Shown piece by piece: positions 7,978-16,903 of a stretch of DNA of 64,000 nt. Every line of letters starts with the position of its first letter. The stretch's first letter is position 1. Below the pieces are notes generated by a model, which made no database searches, was not told where the DNA came from, and worked only from the letters and a program-made list of their open reading frames with translations. Location: assembly GCA_029259945.1 (NCBI GenBank), contig JAJDEF010000032.1, positions 18,637-82,636 of the forward strand, read 5' to 3'. Source of the stretch: Planctomycetota bacterium (GTDB lineage: Bacteria > Planctomycetota > Planctomycetia > Pirellulales > Lacipirellulaceae). A program made the translations under genes and the position numbers.

Positions 7978-9264
7978 CTAGGTGGAGTGTTCGGATTGTT
8001 CCAGGCGGCGTATTTCGGCAAGTAGCGATCGCAGGAAAGGTTCGACGTCGGTTACTAGGCCCACCGTCTGGAAGCTGCCGCGGTCGCTGAGCTTGATGAC
8101 AGTGGAAGGGTTGATGTCGACGCAGACCACGTTGACCCAAGCCGGGAGCAGATTGCCGACGGCAATGGAATGCAAGGTTGTGGCAATCATCAAACAGAAA
8201 GTCACATCTCCAATGCTGGCACGCATGCGACCCTGGTTTTCTAACGCATCGGTGACGACGTCGGGCAAAGGGCCATCGTCGCGGATGCTGCCGGCCAATT
8301 GAAATTCGATCTTATTTTTGACGCATTCGTACATAATGCCCGACTGGAGAATGTCTTGCTCAACCGCATTGGCGATTGACCCCGCTCGACGAATACGATT
8401 GATAGCGCGGAGGTGGTGTTCGTGCCCAGCATCGACAAGGTCTCCTTGATCGACGTTCACGCCTAGACTGGTGCCGAAAAGTGATTGCTCGATATCGTGG
8501 GTAGCCAGGGCGTTACCGGCAAAAAGTTTGTGAACGTAGCCGTCGCGTATTAGATCGCAAATAAGGCTGCCGCTACCCGTATGGACGATGGCTGGGCCTC
8601 CGACCAATAGCGTTTTGCCGCTTCCTGCACGATTGTCGAATAATTGTCGCGCGATTTGGCGAATCATCACGCCTTTGGGCTTTTCTGTCGATACAGGACT
8701 GCTCATAAACCCGAATGCATGGTCTTGTTCTGTGCGCTCCAGCGGAAAAACGCGTGTGCCACTGTGGCCCACGACAATGGGCATTCCTTGTTGGACGTCT
8801 GACATAGCGATGCAACGCGCCTGGCTCGTGTTTGGGTCGACCGTAATGCCGCAATCCATTTCTTGATGTGCCACGGCATGCCAAGTGTCGTTTCGCTTAA
8901 TTTCAGTGCGCTGATTGGTGGTGCTGTAAAACCCTTCTGGGAAAGCGCCATCGACGTCGGCTACGACGAGCTCGCAATCGCAACTCGAGGTCACCGTCGC
9001 CCCGTGATCGGAAACTTGGGCCACTATTTTTTGCAAGGCAACGTCATTCTCGGCGCGAATTTCGATGACTGCGGAGCTAGGGTCGGTGCGATTTTGTCCT
9101 ACCGTGATATGCTTGATTTGAAAGGATCCGCCTGCGGTGGTAATGCAGTCGAGCACCTTGGGCAAAATAAGGCTGTCGATAATGTGACCACGGACTTCGA
9201 CCTCTTCGAGGCACGAATGTGCCTCTGGCGAATTATTATTAGTGTCGAGGTGCTTAGCAGCCAT
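7978..9264 (-). CDS. TIGR00300-type LOR/SDH domain protein, likely ornithine cyclodeaminase
   Basis: Member of the LOR/SDH bifunctional-enzyme conserved-domain family, which includes the archaeal-type ornithine cyclodeaminase and the C-terminal half of cyanobacterial AgrE/ArgZ. The N-terminal half begins with EVEVRGHIIDSLILPKVLD. The C-terminal half has a dinucleotide-binding region with TLLVGGPAIVHTGSG and LFAGNALATHDIEQSLFGT. Expected reaction: ornithine to proline plus ammonia with NAD. 428 aa, ATG at 9264 with AGAGG upstream. First gene of the pair with the arginine dihydrolase-like gene. Reaction is inferred from family and partner, not shown by sequence alone. Confidence 0.8.
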   Translation of the reverse strand: MAAKHLDTNNNSPEAHSCLEEVEVRGHIIDSLILPKVLDCITTAGGSFQIKHITVGQNRTDPSSAVIEIRAENDVALQKIVAQVSDHGATVTSSCDCELVVADVDGAFPEGFYSTTNQRTEIKRNDTWHAVAHQEMDCGITVDPNTSQARCIAMSDVQQGMPIVVGHSGTRVFPLERTEQDHAFGFMSSPVSTEKPKGVMIRQIARQLFDNRAGSGKTLLVGGPAIVHTGSGSLICDLIRDGYVHKLFAGNALATHDIEQSLFGTSLGVNVDQGDLVDAGHEHHLRAINRIRRAGSIANAVEQDILQSGIMYECVKNKIEFQLAGSIRDDGPLPDVVTDALENQGRMRASIGDVTFCLMIATTLHSIAVGNLLPAWVNVVCVDINPSTVIKLSDRGSFQTVGLVTDVEPFLRSLLAEIRRLEQSEHST

Positions 9265-9563
9265 TTGGAGGTGCCTCTGGGGATGGGAGAGTGCAAGAGT
9301 TGATCTCGGCAGTACAATGGGGAGATGCCAAGGAATTCTATCTCCTGCGTATTATTCTGCGGAGACCGACTTTTCCGGAGGAATACGCGAAATTGAGTGC
9401 TCAGACTTCAAGAACTGGGCCCTTGTCACTCTAGCGAGCCTTTTCGGAACTGGGTATTGGCCGTATATTGCGGGTAGTGAAGGGCGGCCTAGCCGTCTTG
9501 ATTCACCGATAATCTAACATGCCGCCGTCATGAGCGAGCTGGCACTTATTTTTAGAAGAGACT
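9265..9563. other. Divergent intergenic region, nothing recognised
   Basis: About 300 nt between the divergent LOR/SDH gene and the Arg-rich protein gene. I see no RNA gene, clear palindrome or convincing promoter. Any open frame in it is an extension of shadows from the neighbours. Confidence 0.5.
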
Positions 9564-10661
9564 ATGGGCGAAAACGAATCAAAATCTCCGTGGGACAATT
9601 TAGCCGGGGAGCTTGGAGCAGAACCTGCCGCTGAGTCCTTTGAGCGTCAACAGGCTCCGGCAACGGAGATCGAGCCGGCCAAATCTGAGGTGAAAGAGGA
9701 ATCTGCGGTGCCTCGAAAAGCGTTACCAAGTGCATGGAATGCTTTAGCAAGCGCGTTCGGCTTGAAAGCGGGAGACGTGCCTGACAAGAAAGTCGAGGTC
9801 TCGGGCGAAGCTGCTTCAGCAGCCAAGGTAGAGGCCTCAGAAGATAGTGTTGAGGCCGCTGCAAGCAGCGAAGAAGGTTCCGCAGAGCCGTTGCCAGACG
9901 AAATCGATCAGGCGATGAGCGAGGAGGATTGGTCTGAGAGTGAGGTATCGGGAGAAGCTACAAGTGAGGAGGAGCCCGAAGAAGCCGACACGGGGATCTC
10001 GGGGGAAGCCGCACGAAACGCATTCGATGCACTATTTTCTGCCAGCGGTTCAGCATGGGCCAGCCCCGCACCGAAACCGGATAGCAAAGAGCCGCTAGAA
10101 GACCAAACTAAATCTTCGGAGCTTGATGCCGAAGTTGTTGAACAGGCTGAAGAGACTTCTGAGGGGGAGGACGAAGAATCTCGTCCACGTCGGCGCAGGC
10201 CGCGTCGTCGGCGTCGAGGACGCGGGGGCCGCAAGCCTGCTGAAGATACGGTTGCTTCGGGTGACGAAGAAGAAAACGTAGCTGACCAAGAGGGTGAAAA
10301 TCTCTCAGAAGAGGTATCTACCGATAAAGAGGAAGAGAAGGAAGAAAGACCGCGTCGACGTCGATCGCGTCGACGTCCCAAACGCTCGTCTACGAACAGT
10401 GACCCTACCTCCGACGTGAAAGCCACCGACGACGTAGACAGTGAGCTTGATGACGAGCTTGGTGACGGCGAAGATGATGGAGACGATCGCGACGGGACAC
10501 GATCCCGTTCCAGTCATCGCAATCTTCCAACTTGGTCAGAAGCGATAGGCGAGATTGTCGATTCTAATCTGGCTCAGCGTAGCCAATCGCCTAGTAAGCC
10601 AAGCACTTCGCGTGGGCGCGGTCGTGGCCGTGGTGGGCGAGGCCGCAGCAAGAAAACTTGA
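9564..10661 (+). CDS. Disordered acidic protein with Arg-rich segments and repeated W-N-x-L motifs
   Basis: Unrecognised 365-aa protein with no evident globular domain. It alternates Glu/Asp/Ser-rich acidic stretches with basic blocks (RPRRRRPRRRRRGRGG near 210, RPRRRRSRRRPKRSS near 265, and a C-terminal RGRGRGRGGRGRSKK), like the nucleic-acid-binding tails of RNase E or RNA helicases. A short motif recurs: PWDNLAGELG (9-18), AWNALASAFG (57-66), AFDALFSASG (153-162), with a looser fourth copy TWSEAIGEIV near the C-terminus. These look like docking motifs in a disordered scaffold. ATG 9564 follows AGAAGAG. Followed 40 nt later by adenine deaminase. RNA or ribosome association is a guess. Confidence 0.7.
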   Translation: MGENESKSPWDNLAGELGAEPAAESFERQQAPATEIEPAKSEVKEESAVPRKALPSAWNALASAFGLKAGDVPDKKVEVSGEAASAAKVEASEDSVEAAASSEEGSAEPLPDEIDQAMSEEDWSESEVSGEATSEEEPEEADTGISGEAARNAFDALFSASGSAWASPAPKPDSKEPLEDQTKSSELDAEVVEQAEETSEGEDEESRPRRRRPRRRRRGRGGRKPAEDTVASGDEEENVADQEGENLSEEVSTDKEEEKEERPRRRRSRRRPKRSSTNSDPTSDVKATDDVDSELDDELGDGEDDGDDRDGTRSRSSHRNLPTWSEAIGEIVDSNLAQRSQSPSKPSTSRGRGRGRGGRGRSKKT

Positions 10662-10701
10662 TGCGACGTTTTCTAAGATCGCTAGTGGAAGAGGGCAATT
10701 C

Positions 10702-12342
10702 ATGACGGTTCGCTCGCAGCGAGTTGTGGGGAACGTGGTGGACGTGCCTGGCCGGCGAGTGTTTGCTGCTGAGGTTCATATTGCAGATGGCCGTATTGCA
10801 GCTATCAAGCCGGTAGATTCTCAGCCTCAAACCTATCTGTTGCCGGGATTTATCGACGCCCACGTGCATGTGGAAAGCTCGATGCTGGTGCCCAGCGAAT
10901 TTGCACGTATAGCGGTTACGCACGGCACCGTGGCGACGGTGAGCGATCCTCACGAAATCGGCAACGTGTTAGGAGTGTCAGGCGTCGAGTATATGCTCGA
11001 CAATGCAGGCGAGTCGCCCTTTAAGTTCTATTTTGGCGCGCCTTCGTGTGTCCCAGCGACCACGTTCGAGACGTCAGGCGCCGAGATAACCGTTGACGAA
11101 GTTAAGCTACTGCTGGACGACCCTCGGATTCTGTATCTCAGCGAGATGATGAATTTTCCCGGGGTGTTGAATGGTGCTCCAGATTGCATGGAGAAGATCG
11201 CCGCAGCTTTGCAGCGAGGAAAACCGGTCGATGGGCATGCACCCGGGTTACGTGGTGAAGAGGCGGCCCGATACATTGCCGCTGGTATTACGACCGACCA
11301 CGAGTGTTTTACCAAGGAAGAGGCGTTCGACAAGCTTGCAGCAGGGGCCAAAATATCAATACGTGAAGGTTCTGCGGCTCGCAACTTCGACGCGCTGGTT
11401 GCGCTAATCGGCGAGCATCCGCTGCAGACGATGCTTTGCAGCGACGATAAGCATCCCGACGAATTGTTGACTGGGCATATCAATGTTTTGGTACGTCGCG
11501 CGGTTGAGCGAGGTATCGATGTCTACGATGTCTTGCAGGCGGCATGTCTTAACCCGATCGAGCATTATGCTCTCGACGTTGGAAGACTGCGTGTTGGCGA
11601 CCCCGCCGATTTTATCGAAGTCGACTCGTTGGAAAAATTCGGTGTGCTGCGAACGTGGATTGATGGCGAAGTCGTAGCGGAACGAGGAGTCACAACGATC
11701 CCTCGTGTCGAGCCAACCGTAGTGAATCGCTTTAAAGCCACTTTGGTCGAGCCGGCTCAGTTGGCTGTTCAGCATGACGAAGGGATGTTGCAGGTTATCG
11801 AGGCACTCGATGGGCAGCTGATTACCAACCGGCTCTCGTTGCAGCCCAAAGTGGTTAATGATGAGGTTGTCAGCGATGTGGATCGTGACCTCTTAAAGAT
11901 GGTGGTCGTTAACCGTTATCAAGCCGCACCGCCTGCGATTGCATTTATTCAGAATTTTGGCTTGAAGCACGGCGCAATGGCCTCTAGCGTCGCGCACGAT
12001 TCACATAATGTGATTGCAGTCGGGGTGAGTGACGAGGATTTAGCATCAGCAATCAACGCCGTGATGGAAAGCGGGGGCGGGCTCAGCGCAGTTTACTCAG
12101 CCGAAAACGTGCGAGAAGTGCTTCCGTTGCCAGTCGCAGGGTTAATGGCCACAGGCACCTGCGTGGAAGTGGCGGCTGCTTATCAAAAGCTAGATGCTGC
12201 TGTGAAAGGCTGGGGCTCAAGCTTACGCGCACCCTACATGACGCTATCGTTTATGGCGTTGTTGGTGATCCCGGAATTGAAGCTCAGCGATCAGGGGCTC
12301 TTTGATGGCAAGAGGTTTGAATTCACCCCGTTGCATGCGTAA
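10702..12342 (+). CDS. ade: Adenine deaminase
   Basis: Amidohydrolase-superfamily enzyme that deaminates adenine to hypoxanthine in purine salvage. The metal-binding FIDAHVHVESSM, TVATVSDPHEIGNVLG, DGHAPGL, AGITTDHEC and LCSDDKHPDEL motifs are all present, as is the C-terminal domain with VAHDSHNVIAVG. The frame is open up to 10555 inside the preceding gene, but ATG 10702 with GAGGG six nt upstream starts just before the usual N-terminus (546 aa, close to the family size of about 570-600). Probably co-transcribed with the Arg-rich protein gene. Confidence 0.93.
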   Translation: MTVRSQRVVGNVVDVPGRRVFAAEVHIADGRIAAIKPVDSQPQTYLLPGFIDAHVHVESSMLVPSEFARIAVTHGTVATVSDPHEIGNVLGVSGVEYMLDNAGESPFKFYFGAPSCVPATTFETSGAEITVDEVKLLLDDPRILYLSEMMNFPGVLNGAPDCMEKIAAALQRGKPVDGHAPGLRGEEAARYIAAGITTDHECFTKEEAFDKLAAGAKISIREGSAARNFDALVALIGEHPLQTMLCSDDKHPDELLTGHINVLVRRAVERGIDVYDVLQAACLNPIEHYALDVGRLRVGDPADFIEVDSLEKFGVLRTWIDGEVVAERGVTTIPRVEPTVVNRFKATLVEPAQLAVQHDEGMLQVIEALDGQLITNRLSLQPKVVNDEVVSDVDRDLLKMVVVNRYQAAPPAIAFIQNFGLKHGAMASSVAHDSHNVIAVGVSDEDLASAINAVMESGGGLSAVYSAENVREVLPLPVAGLMATGTCVEVAAAYQKLDAAVKGWGSSLRAPYMTLSFMALLVIPELKLSDQGLFDGKRFEFTPLHA

Positions 12343-12398
12343 TATTTTTAAAGCAAATCGCAGACGCACCGTTTATTAAGCTACTTAGGTTTCTAGTG

Positions 12399-13439
12399 AT
12401 GTTTCTCTCGCAGCGAATTCGATTGAAAGCCCTTGCCCAGCTTTGCCACCGTTTGGCGACCGCAACCGGTGCGGGCATCGACGATCGAAAGATCTGGAGC
12501 GAGGAAGCAGAAAGGGGCACGCGTGGGCAGCGTCGTGTGGTGGCATTGATTCGCGATCAGTTGGCCAACAGAAAGTCGCTCACCGAAGCGCTGCCGGCCA
12601 CGGGAAATTACTTCCCGCCTCTGTTTTGTCAGATGGTCGAAGTTGGAGAGAAGAGCGGACAGCTTGATGGAACCTACAAACGCTTGGCCAGCCATTATGA
12701 TCGGACGATGAAAGCTCGGCGAGAATTTCTTGGCCAGCTCAGTTGGCCCATGCTTCAACTAGCGAGTTCTTTGCTGGTGATAGGCTTATTGATCTGGATC
12801 ATGGGAATGATGCCCATCAACCGTGGTGCAGCCGGAGCGCAGGGCGACATTCTTGGCTTTGGTTTAATGGGCACCTCTGGGCTCATCGTGTATGTCAATT
12901 TTCTTGTTGTCTTAGGCATTGCGGGGTTGCTCGTTATCGAGGCGGCTCGTCGTGGAATTGGTTGGACACGCTCGTTGCAGCGGATGGTGATCCAACTCCC
13001 TGTGGTTGGTGGGGCACTGAAAACGCTTGCTCTGTCGCGTTTTACCTGGGCACTACAGTTGGTGCTCGATACACCGATGGATTTACGCCGTGCATTACCT
13101 CTGGCGCTAGAGGCCGCTGGCAACGACTACTACGCCCGCCATGGCGATGCAGTCGCAAACCGAATTGAGCTTGGGGAGACGATCCATACCTCACTGGCCG
13201 TGACAGGGGCGTTTCCTACGGAATTGCTCGATACCATAGCTGTCGGTGAACAAAGTGGCCGACTTGTAGAAACGATGGGACATCTGTCAGCAGAGTACCA
13301 ACAGCGTGCAACGTCGGCGATTTCGTTGCTTGCTCAGGTGGCTGGCTACGCAGTCTGGTTACTCATCAGCGCTTGCATTATTGGGCTGATTTTTCGGATA
13401 TTCTCGTTCTACACCGACACGCTGAATAGTGTTCTGTAA
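12399..13439 (+). CDS. Type II secretion / type IV pilus F-family membrane protein
   Basis: GspF/PilC-like inner-membrane protein. Two copies of the T2SSF domain are visible. The first (residues about 10-135) has GIDDRKIW, FPPLFCQMVEVGEKSGQLD and LASHYDRTMKARREFLGQLSWP. The second (about 200-340) has FPTELLDTIAVGEQSGRLVETMGHLSAEYQ and a final membrane helix. Membrane helices lie near 120-140, 160-180 and 320-342. About 346 aa, somewhat short for GspF. No other secretion or pilus gene is nearby, so it either serves a system encoded elsewhere or is an orphan. GTG 12396 lies just before ATG 12399; the latter has better spacing to AGGT. Confidence 0.85.
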   Translation: MFLSQRIRLKALAQLCHRLATATGAGIDDRKIWSEEAERGTRGQRRVVALIRDQLANRKSLTEALPATGNYFPPLFCQMVEVGEKSGQLDGTYKRLASHYDRTMKARREFLGQLSWPMLQLASSLLVIGLLIWIMGMMPINRGAAGAQGDILGFGLMGTSGLIVYVNFLVVLGIAGLLVIEAARRGIGWTRSLQRMVIQLPVVGGALKTLALSRFTWALQLVLDTPMDLRRALPLALEAAGNDYYARHGDAVANRIELGETIHTSLAVTGAFPTELLDTIAVGEQSGRLVETMGHLSAEYQQRATSAISLLAQVAGYAVWLLISACIIGLIFRIFSFYTDTLNSVL

Positions 13440-13448
13440 CGTGCAAGG

Positions 13449-14243
13449 TCAGCGCAACGATTGCAAATGCTCGATAAGTGCAAGTTCTGGGCCTGCAAGT
13501 CGTTTATTAATTCTTATGCTGAGCGAGTCCGCAATGCCATCTTGGCTTAGGTCGTTTAGATAGTCGGTCAACAGGGCAGCTTTGTCATCATTCGATTCGA
13601 GAAGAAAATAGACCCATGCCCAAGCTTCGGCATAATCTGCTTGAGTCATGTCGGCCGCAACGTTGAGTTGCTCGAGCCGTGAGATATCGGGCTTCCAATT
13701 TTCTAGGTCGATTTTGGCGACGAGGTGATCGATGTGTGCCTGATTAACGCCCCGTTTAGCTCGACCTACCTCGAAATACTCGGCAAGTCCCTCGTCTAGC
13801 CAAAGTGGCAAATTGGGAATTGCCGCGTGTAGGTAGCCGTGTGAGGTTTCGTGGCGTAGATCCTCAGCCACATGATCGCCCCAGTGGGCATAGACAGCGA
13901 GCTCGATATCCGTCTCGACGAAAATGGCACGACGGCCGGCGAAGCTGGGGAAACGTTGTTCTAAAAAATCGTAGTAAGATTGATCATTGGAGAAGAGATA
14001 GACGTGAATTGGCTCGTCGGTTGCCGACAGCTTAAGCTTCTCGCTCATCACCCCGCGTTGGCTGGTGAGTTCCTCAACCAGCCGATGACGTTCTGGCAGC
14101 GAAAAATCGCTATGGATGATTAGTTGATCTCGCACCAACTGGTGAGCAAAAGGGGATGGCACAGCCGTAGCGCGAAACGACTGACAGCCGCTGAGAAGCA
14201 CGATCAGAAAAAGTCCGATTGAATAAAAGCAAAGCAGTCGCAT
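13449..14243 (-). CDS. Putative lipoprotein zinc metallopeptidase (HExxH)
   Basis: Secreted lipoprotein: signal peptide with lipobox LSGC at about residues 17-20. The body contains HETSHGYLH, a HExxH zinc site, followed about 20 residues later by WLDEGLAEYFE, where the Glu would be the third ligand as in gluzincins and the DUF1570/peptidase MA-like proteins common in planctomycetes. The tail (AWAWVYFLLES... LNDLSQDG) also fits that group. 264 aa. Substrate unknown. It ends 10 nt from the convergent F-family gene. Confidence 0.75.
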   Translation of the reverse strand: MRLLCFYSIGLFLIVLLSGCQSFRATAVPSPFAHQLVRDQLIIHSDFSLPERHRLVEELTSQRGVMSEKLKLSATDEPIHVYLFSNDQSYYDFLEQRFPSFAGRRAIFVETDIELAVYAHWGDHVAEDLRHETSHGYLHAAIPNLPLWLDEGLAEYFEVGRAKRGVNQAHIDHLVAKIDLENWKPDISRLEQLNVAADMTQADYAEAWAWVYFLLESNDDKAALLTDYLNDLSQDGIADSLSIRINKRLAGPELALIEHLQSLR

Positions 14244-14382
14244 GGGCCCAACCGTCGGGGAGGAATGAAGCGGGACATTCTAGCGAGAGTGCCGCTAGGG
14301 GCGAAGGGCAAACCAGATGAAATTCGCATTGAAAGCGTTCTTCGGGAAAGTTAGTGGCCAGGAACAAGAAGAAACCACAGAT

Positions 14383-14408
14383 GAACACGGATGGACGCAG
14401 ATATTTAA
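14383..14408 (+). repeat. Decameric CACAGAT-type repeat, copy 1
   Basis: Three consecutive ten-base units, CCACAGATGA, ACACGGATGG and ACGCAGATAT. The same 10-nt periodic pattern occurs inverted at 14571-14605 and again at 42450-42475. Repeats of this type are scattered in many environmental bacterial genomes. No function is known to me. Confidence 0.6.
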
Positions 14409-14570
14409 GAAACGAACTCACACAGCAAACGCATCTGTCTGTGAATGATATCAGAATTCAATTTGCCTGAAACAAAAAACTACCCTCGGACAATCCCAAA
14501 AGAGCTGAGTAAATAGATGATAATTTTGCCTTCTCGTCATTATTGCAAGTGTAAATATTGGTGATGGGAC

Positions 14571-14605
14571 GATCCGTGTTTATCTGTGTTCATCCGTGGC
14601 TAATT
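14571..14605 (-). repeat. Decameric CACAGAT-type repeat, copy 2 (inverted)
   Basis: Read on the minus strand this gives AGCCACGGATGA, ACACAGATAA and ACACGGATC, matching copy 1 with transitions only. Together the two copies flank about 160 nt of unannotated sequence in inverted orientation. Confidence 0.6.
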
Positions 14606-14688
14606 ACTGCCCTAAGTAATAGCAATCGCTGGCCAAGTTCCTAAACCCATGAGCTTAGCCACTAAAAGTCCAGTAGAGACCAAAAAGG

Positions 14689-15828
14689 TTAGGTAGCTTT
14701 GCCGGCTATCAGCGCATCGAGTTCGCACTTTAGCTTGGGTAAGATCTCGTCATAAGAATATTGACCCAGGGGGTCGCCGCCGCGTTTTAGGTTGACGTGG
14801 GTGGGGCCGCACCAGAGGCCGAGATCGGCGTCGTCGGTTTCGCCTGGGCCGTTGACTCGGCAACCCATGACGGCGATGGTGATCGACTGCTCGGCTGCAT
14901 AACGGGTCATCTCCTTGACTTGCTCCGCTAGCTCGATAAAGGCTTCATTCTCGACGCGAGAGCAGCTTGGGCAACTGATGATATTCAAAGTGTCAAGGCC
15001 ATAGTCGACCACCGACCGGACACGGCCGTTGGCAATGTCGTCGAGGATTTGTCGGCCCGCTTCGATCTCTTCGGGCTTACGGGCATTGGCTACAGTAAGC
15101 GAAACGCGGATCGTATCACCGAGGCCGCGACTAATGAGCTGTTCGAATGCGATGCGTGTTTTGATGATCCCGTCTGGTGGCATGCCTGCTTCGGTCACAC
15201 CGAGGTGCAGAGGCACGTCGGGACGCTGTTCGGCAAAGCGCTGATTGACTTCAACCACCTTTTTCGGGTCGGAGTCCTTCAGCGAGACGCAGTATCGCGT
15301 AAAGCCAAGCTCGTCGAGAGTTTGGCAGTGCTCGAGCGCGCTGTCGAGCATCGGGCTGATCGAATCGTCGGCTGCATAGTGGGCTTTTTTCTCGGGGTCG
15401 ACACTGCCGCAATTGACTCCGATCCGCATCGCGCAGTCGTTATCCGCGGCGACGGCAGCTAGAAATTTCACTTTCTCTTGCCAAGGTTTCTCACGTTCGT
15501 GATGGTAAAGATGCCCCGGGTTATAGCGAAGCTTGTCGACATGGGGTGCGACGATTTCGGCGAGTCGGTAATTTTCTTGGAGATCGACCACGAGGTTTGC
15601 TTTGGTTTGCTTACGAATTTCGGCCAGCGATTGCGCATCGTTGGTACTGTCGACAGCGACACGCACGACGTCTGCACCGGCAGCGTGTAATGCGTTGATT
15701 TGCTCGACGGTTGCATCGATATCTTGCGTGTGGGTCGCCGTCATGCTCTGGACGGCAATCGGTTGCGCGCTGCCGATGGTCACTGAGCCAATGCGAACAG
15801 CGCGGGTTGGGTTTCGTGCGATGTTCAA
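14689..15828 (-). CDS. ispG: 4-hydroxy-3-methylbut-2-enyl diphosphate synthase
   Basis: Iron-sulfur enzyme of the MEP isoprenoid pathway that converts MEcPP to HMBPP. The TIM-barrel half starts with [18 protein letters not shown] and contains RIGVNCGS. The cluster-binding half has [10 protein letters not shown] and [11 protein letters not shown], providing the three Cys ligands and the Glu. The 379 aa length matches the two-domain bacterial type, without the extra middle domain of plant/chlamydial forms. Last of a possible minus-strand unit rimO-pgsA-CPBP-ispG with gaps of 24, 50 and 74 nt. Confidence 0.95.
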   Translation of the reverse strand: MNIARNPTRAVRIGSVTIGSAQPIAVQSMTATHTQDIDATVEQINALHAAGADVVRVAVDSTNDAQSLAEIRKQTKANLVVDLQENYRLAEIVAPHVDKLRYNPGHLYHHEREKPWQEKVKFLAAVAADNDCAMRIGVNCGSVDPEKKAHYAADDSISPMLDSALEHCQTLDELGFTRYCVSLKDSDPKKVVEVNQRFAEQRPDVPLHLGVTEAGMPPDGIIKTRIAFEQLISRGLGDTIRVSLTVANARKPEEIEAGRQILDDIANGRVRSVVDYGLDTLNIISCPSCSRVENEAFIELAEQVKEMTRYAAEQSITIAVMGCRVNGPGETDDADLGLWCGPTHVNLKRGGDPLGQYSYDEILPKLKCELDALIAGKAT

Positions 15829-15902
15829 AACGTGAAACTCTCCTCCAAGACGGGCCTAGTTTTTACCATAGTTAATCGCTGACATTGCTTTTGAGCAGTT
15901 TC

Positions 15903-16853
15903 TTAGCGGATTTGCAACCACAGGAGGCTCATGGAATAGGCGTTGAATAGGGCGTGTGCGGTGATGCAGGGGACGAGTCGGTGGGTGCGTTGGTAGAGGT
16001 AACCGAGGACGATGCCGAACAGAACGAGTGAAATCGGCGCAACCCCATGCCCCACATGTGCTAATCCAAAGGCCAAGCTGCTGATGAACAGGGGCATCCA
16101 GCCGTGGGGCAGTAAGCCTACACGGTGCTCAGTGATGGCATCATGGTTGATTGCCGGTTGGGTGAGGCCCCCTTCTTGTAGTTCGACAGGCAGTATGGGT
16201 TGCTCTGTAGCTTCTTGGATGCCAAATATTTCGTCTTCTCGTCGTTCAAGCCAACCTTGCAGAAGCAACCGAAAGGTGAACTCTTCGAATAATGGGGCAG
16301 CGATTACCGCCATCACCGCACCTGCGAGTAAAATCTGAGGTGATCGGTGCTGGATGATCTGCTCGATGAGTTGGTGCTCTTGTTCCGGTTGCAAGATTGC
16401 GGTCAGAATAAACTGAACGGAGTAGATTGGCAAAAGTGAAACCAGGCAAGCAAAAGCACCAAGGCCGATATCCTGAACGAATTGCCGTGGGGAGGTGGGT
16501 AGGCCTAGGTCTCGCTTCGTTGCACCACAGACCTTGGCCATCCAAGGCATTGCCAAAGCCACAAAGCCAACGGTGACTAGCGAGAAGACCAACCCGTCGA
16601 ACATAAATTCGGCGGGATCAATTTCTGCTTCGGCAGTGGTATCAGCAATAAACAACTGGAGGAATGGAGCAATCACACAGTAGAGCGGAACAACAATGGC
16701 GATGGCTCCCCACGGGACACGCTGCCTGGGTTCCCTGGCGAGCAACGGCTTGCCGCTAGCACGCTGAAAGTTGGCTACAAGAATGGCCAGAAAACTTAAA
16801 GTGAGAGCGATGACAATCGTGGCTGTCGCAGACGCATTTATGGCTTCGTCCAT
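15903..16853 (-). CDS. CPBP-family intramembrane metalloprotease
   Basis: Polytopic membrane protein of the CAAX/CPBP (Abi) protease family. The three hallmark motifs are present: EEFTFR (EExxxR), FGLAH (FxxxH) and HALFN (HxxxN), each in or next to a predicted membrane helix. Additional helices lie near residues 10-30, 50-70, 90-110 and 140-165. A hydrophilic loop with acidic residues (about 220-245) separates the EE motif from the FxxxH helix. 316 aa. Such proteins process prenylated or other membrane substrates or serve in immunity; the substrate here is unknown. Confidence 0.88.
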   Translation of the reverse strand: MDEAINASATATIVIALTLSFLAILVANFQRASGKPLLAREPRQRVPWGAIAIVVPLYCVIAPFLQLFIADTTAEAEIDPAEFMFDGLVFSLVTVGFVALAMPWMAKVCGATKRDLGLPTSPRQFVQDIGLGAFACLVSLLPIYSVQFILTAILQPEQEHQLIEQIIQHRSPQILLAGAVMAVIAAPLFEEFTFRLLLQGWLERREDEIFGIQEATEQPILPVELQEGGLTQPAINHDAITEHRVGLLPHGWMPLFISSLAFGLAHVGHGVAPISLVLFGIVLGYLYQRTHRLVPCITAHALFNAYSMSLLWLQIR

Positions 16854-16903
16854 CGGCGGCTCAAATTTTAGGGCTGGAGAAAAATATCCAGGTAATTTTG
16901 GGA

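Larger units (their letters stand above)
14244..14688. other. Intergenic region bounded by inverted decameric repeats
   Basis: About 445 nt without a gene, AT-richer than the surroundings. It contains two oppositely oriented copies of an ACACRGATRR-type repeat (14383-14408 and 14571-14605), described separately. Nothing else is recognised. Confidence 0.6.

Noticed and set aside
9908..10426. Long open frame on the minus strand (172 codons)
   Set aside because: It is antisense to the acidic/Arg-rich gene and its Ser/Arg composition is the mirror of that low-complexity coding sequence.
10555..10701. Upstream extension of the adenine deaminase frame
   Set aside because: It overlaps the preceding gene out of frame, has no homology to the family N-terminus, and ATG 10702 has a good ribosome-binding site.
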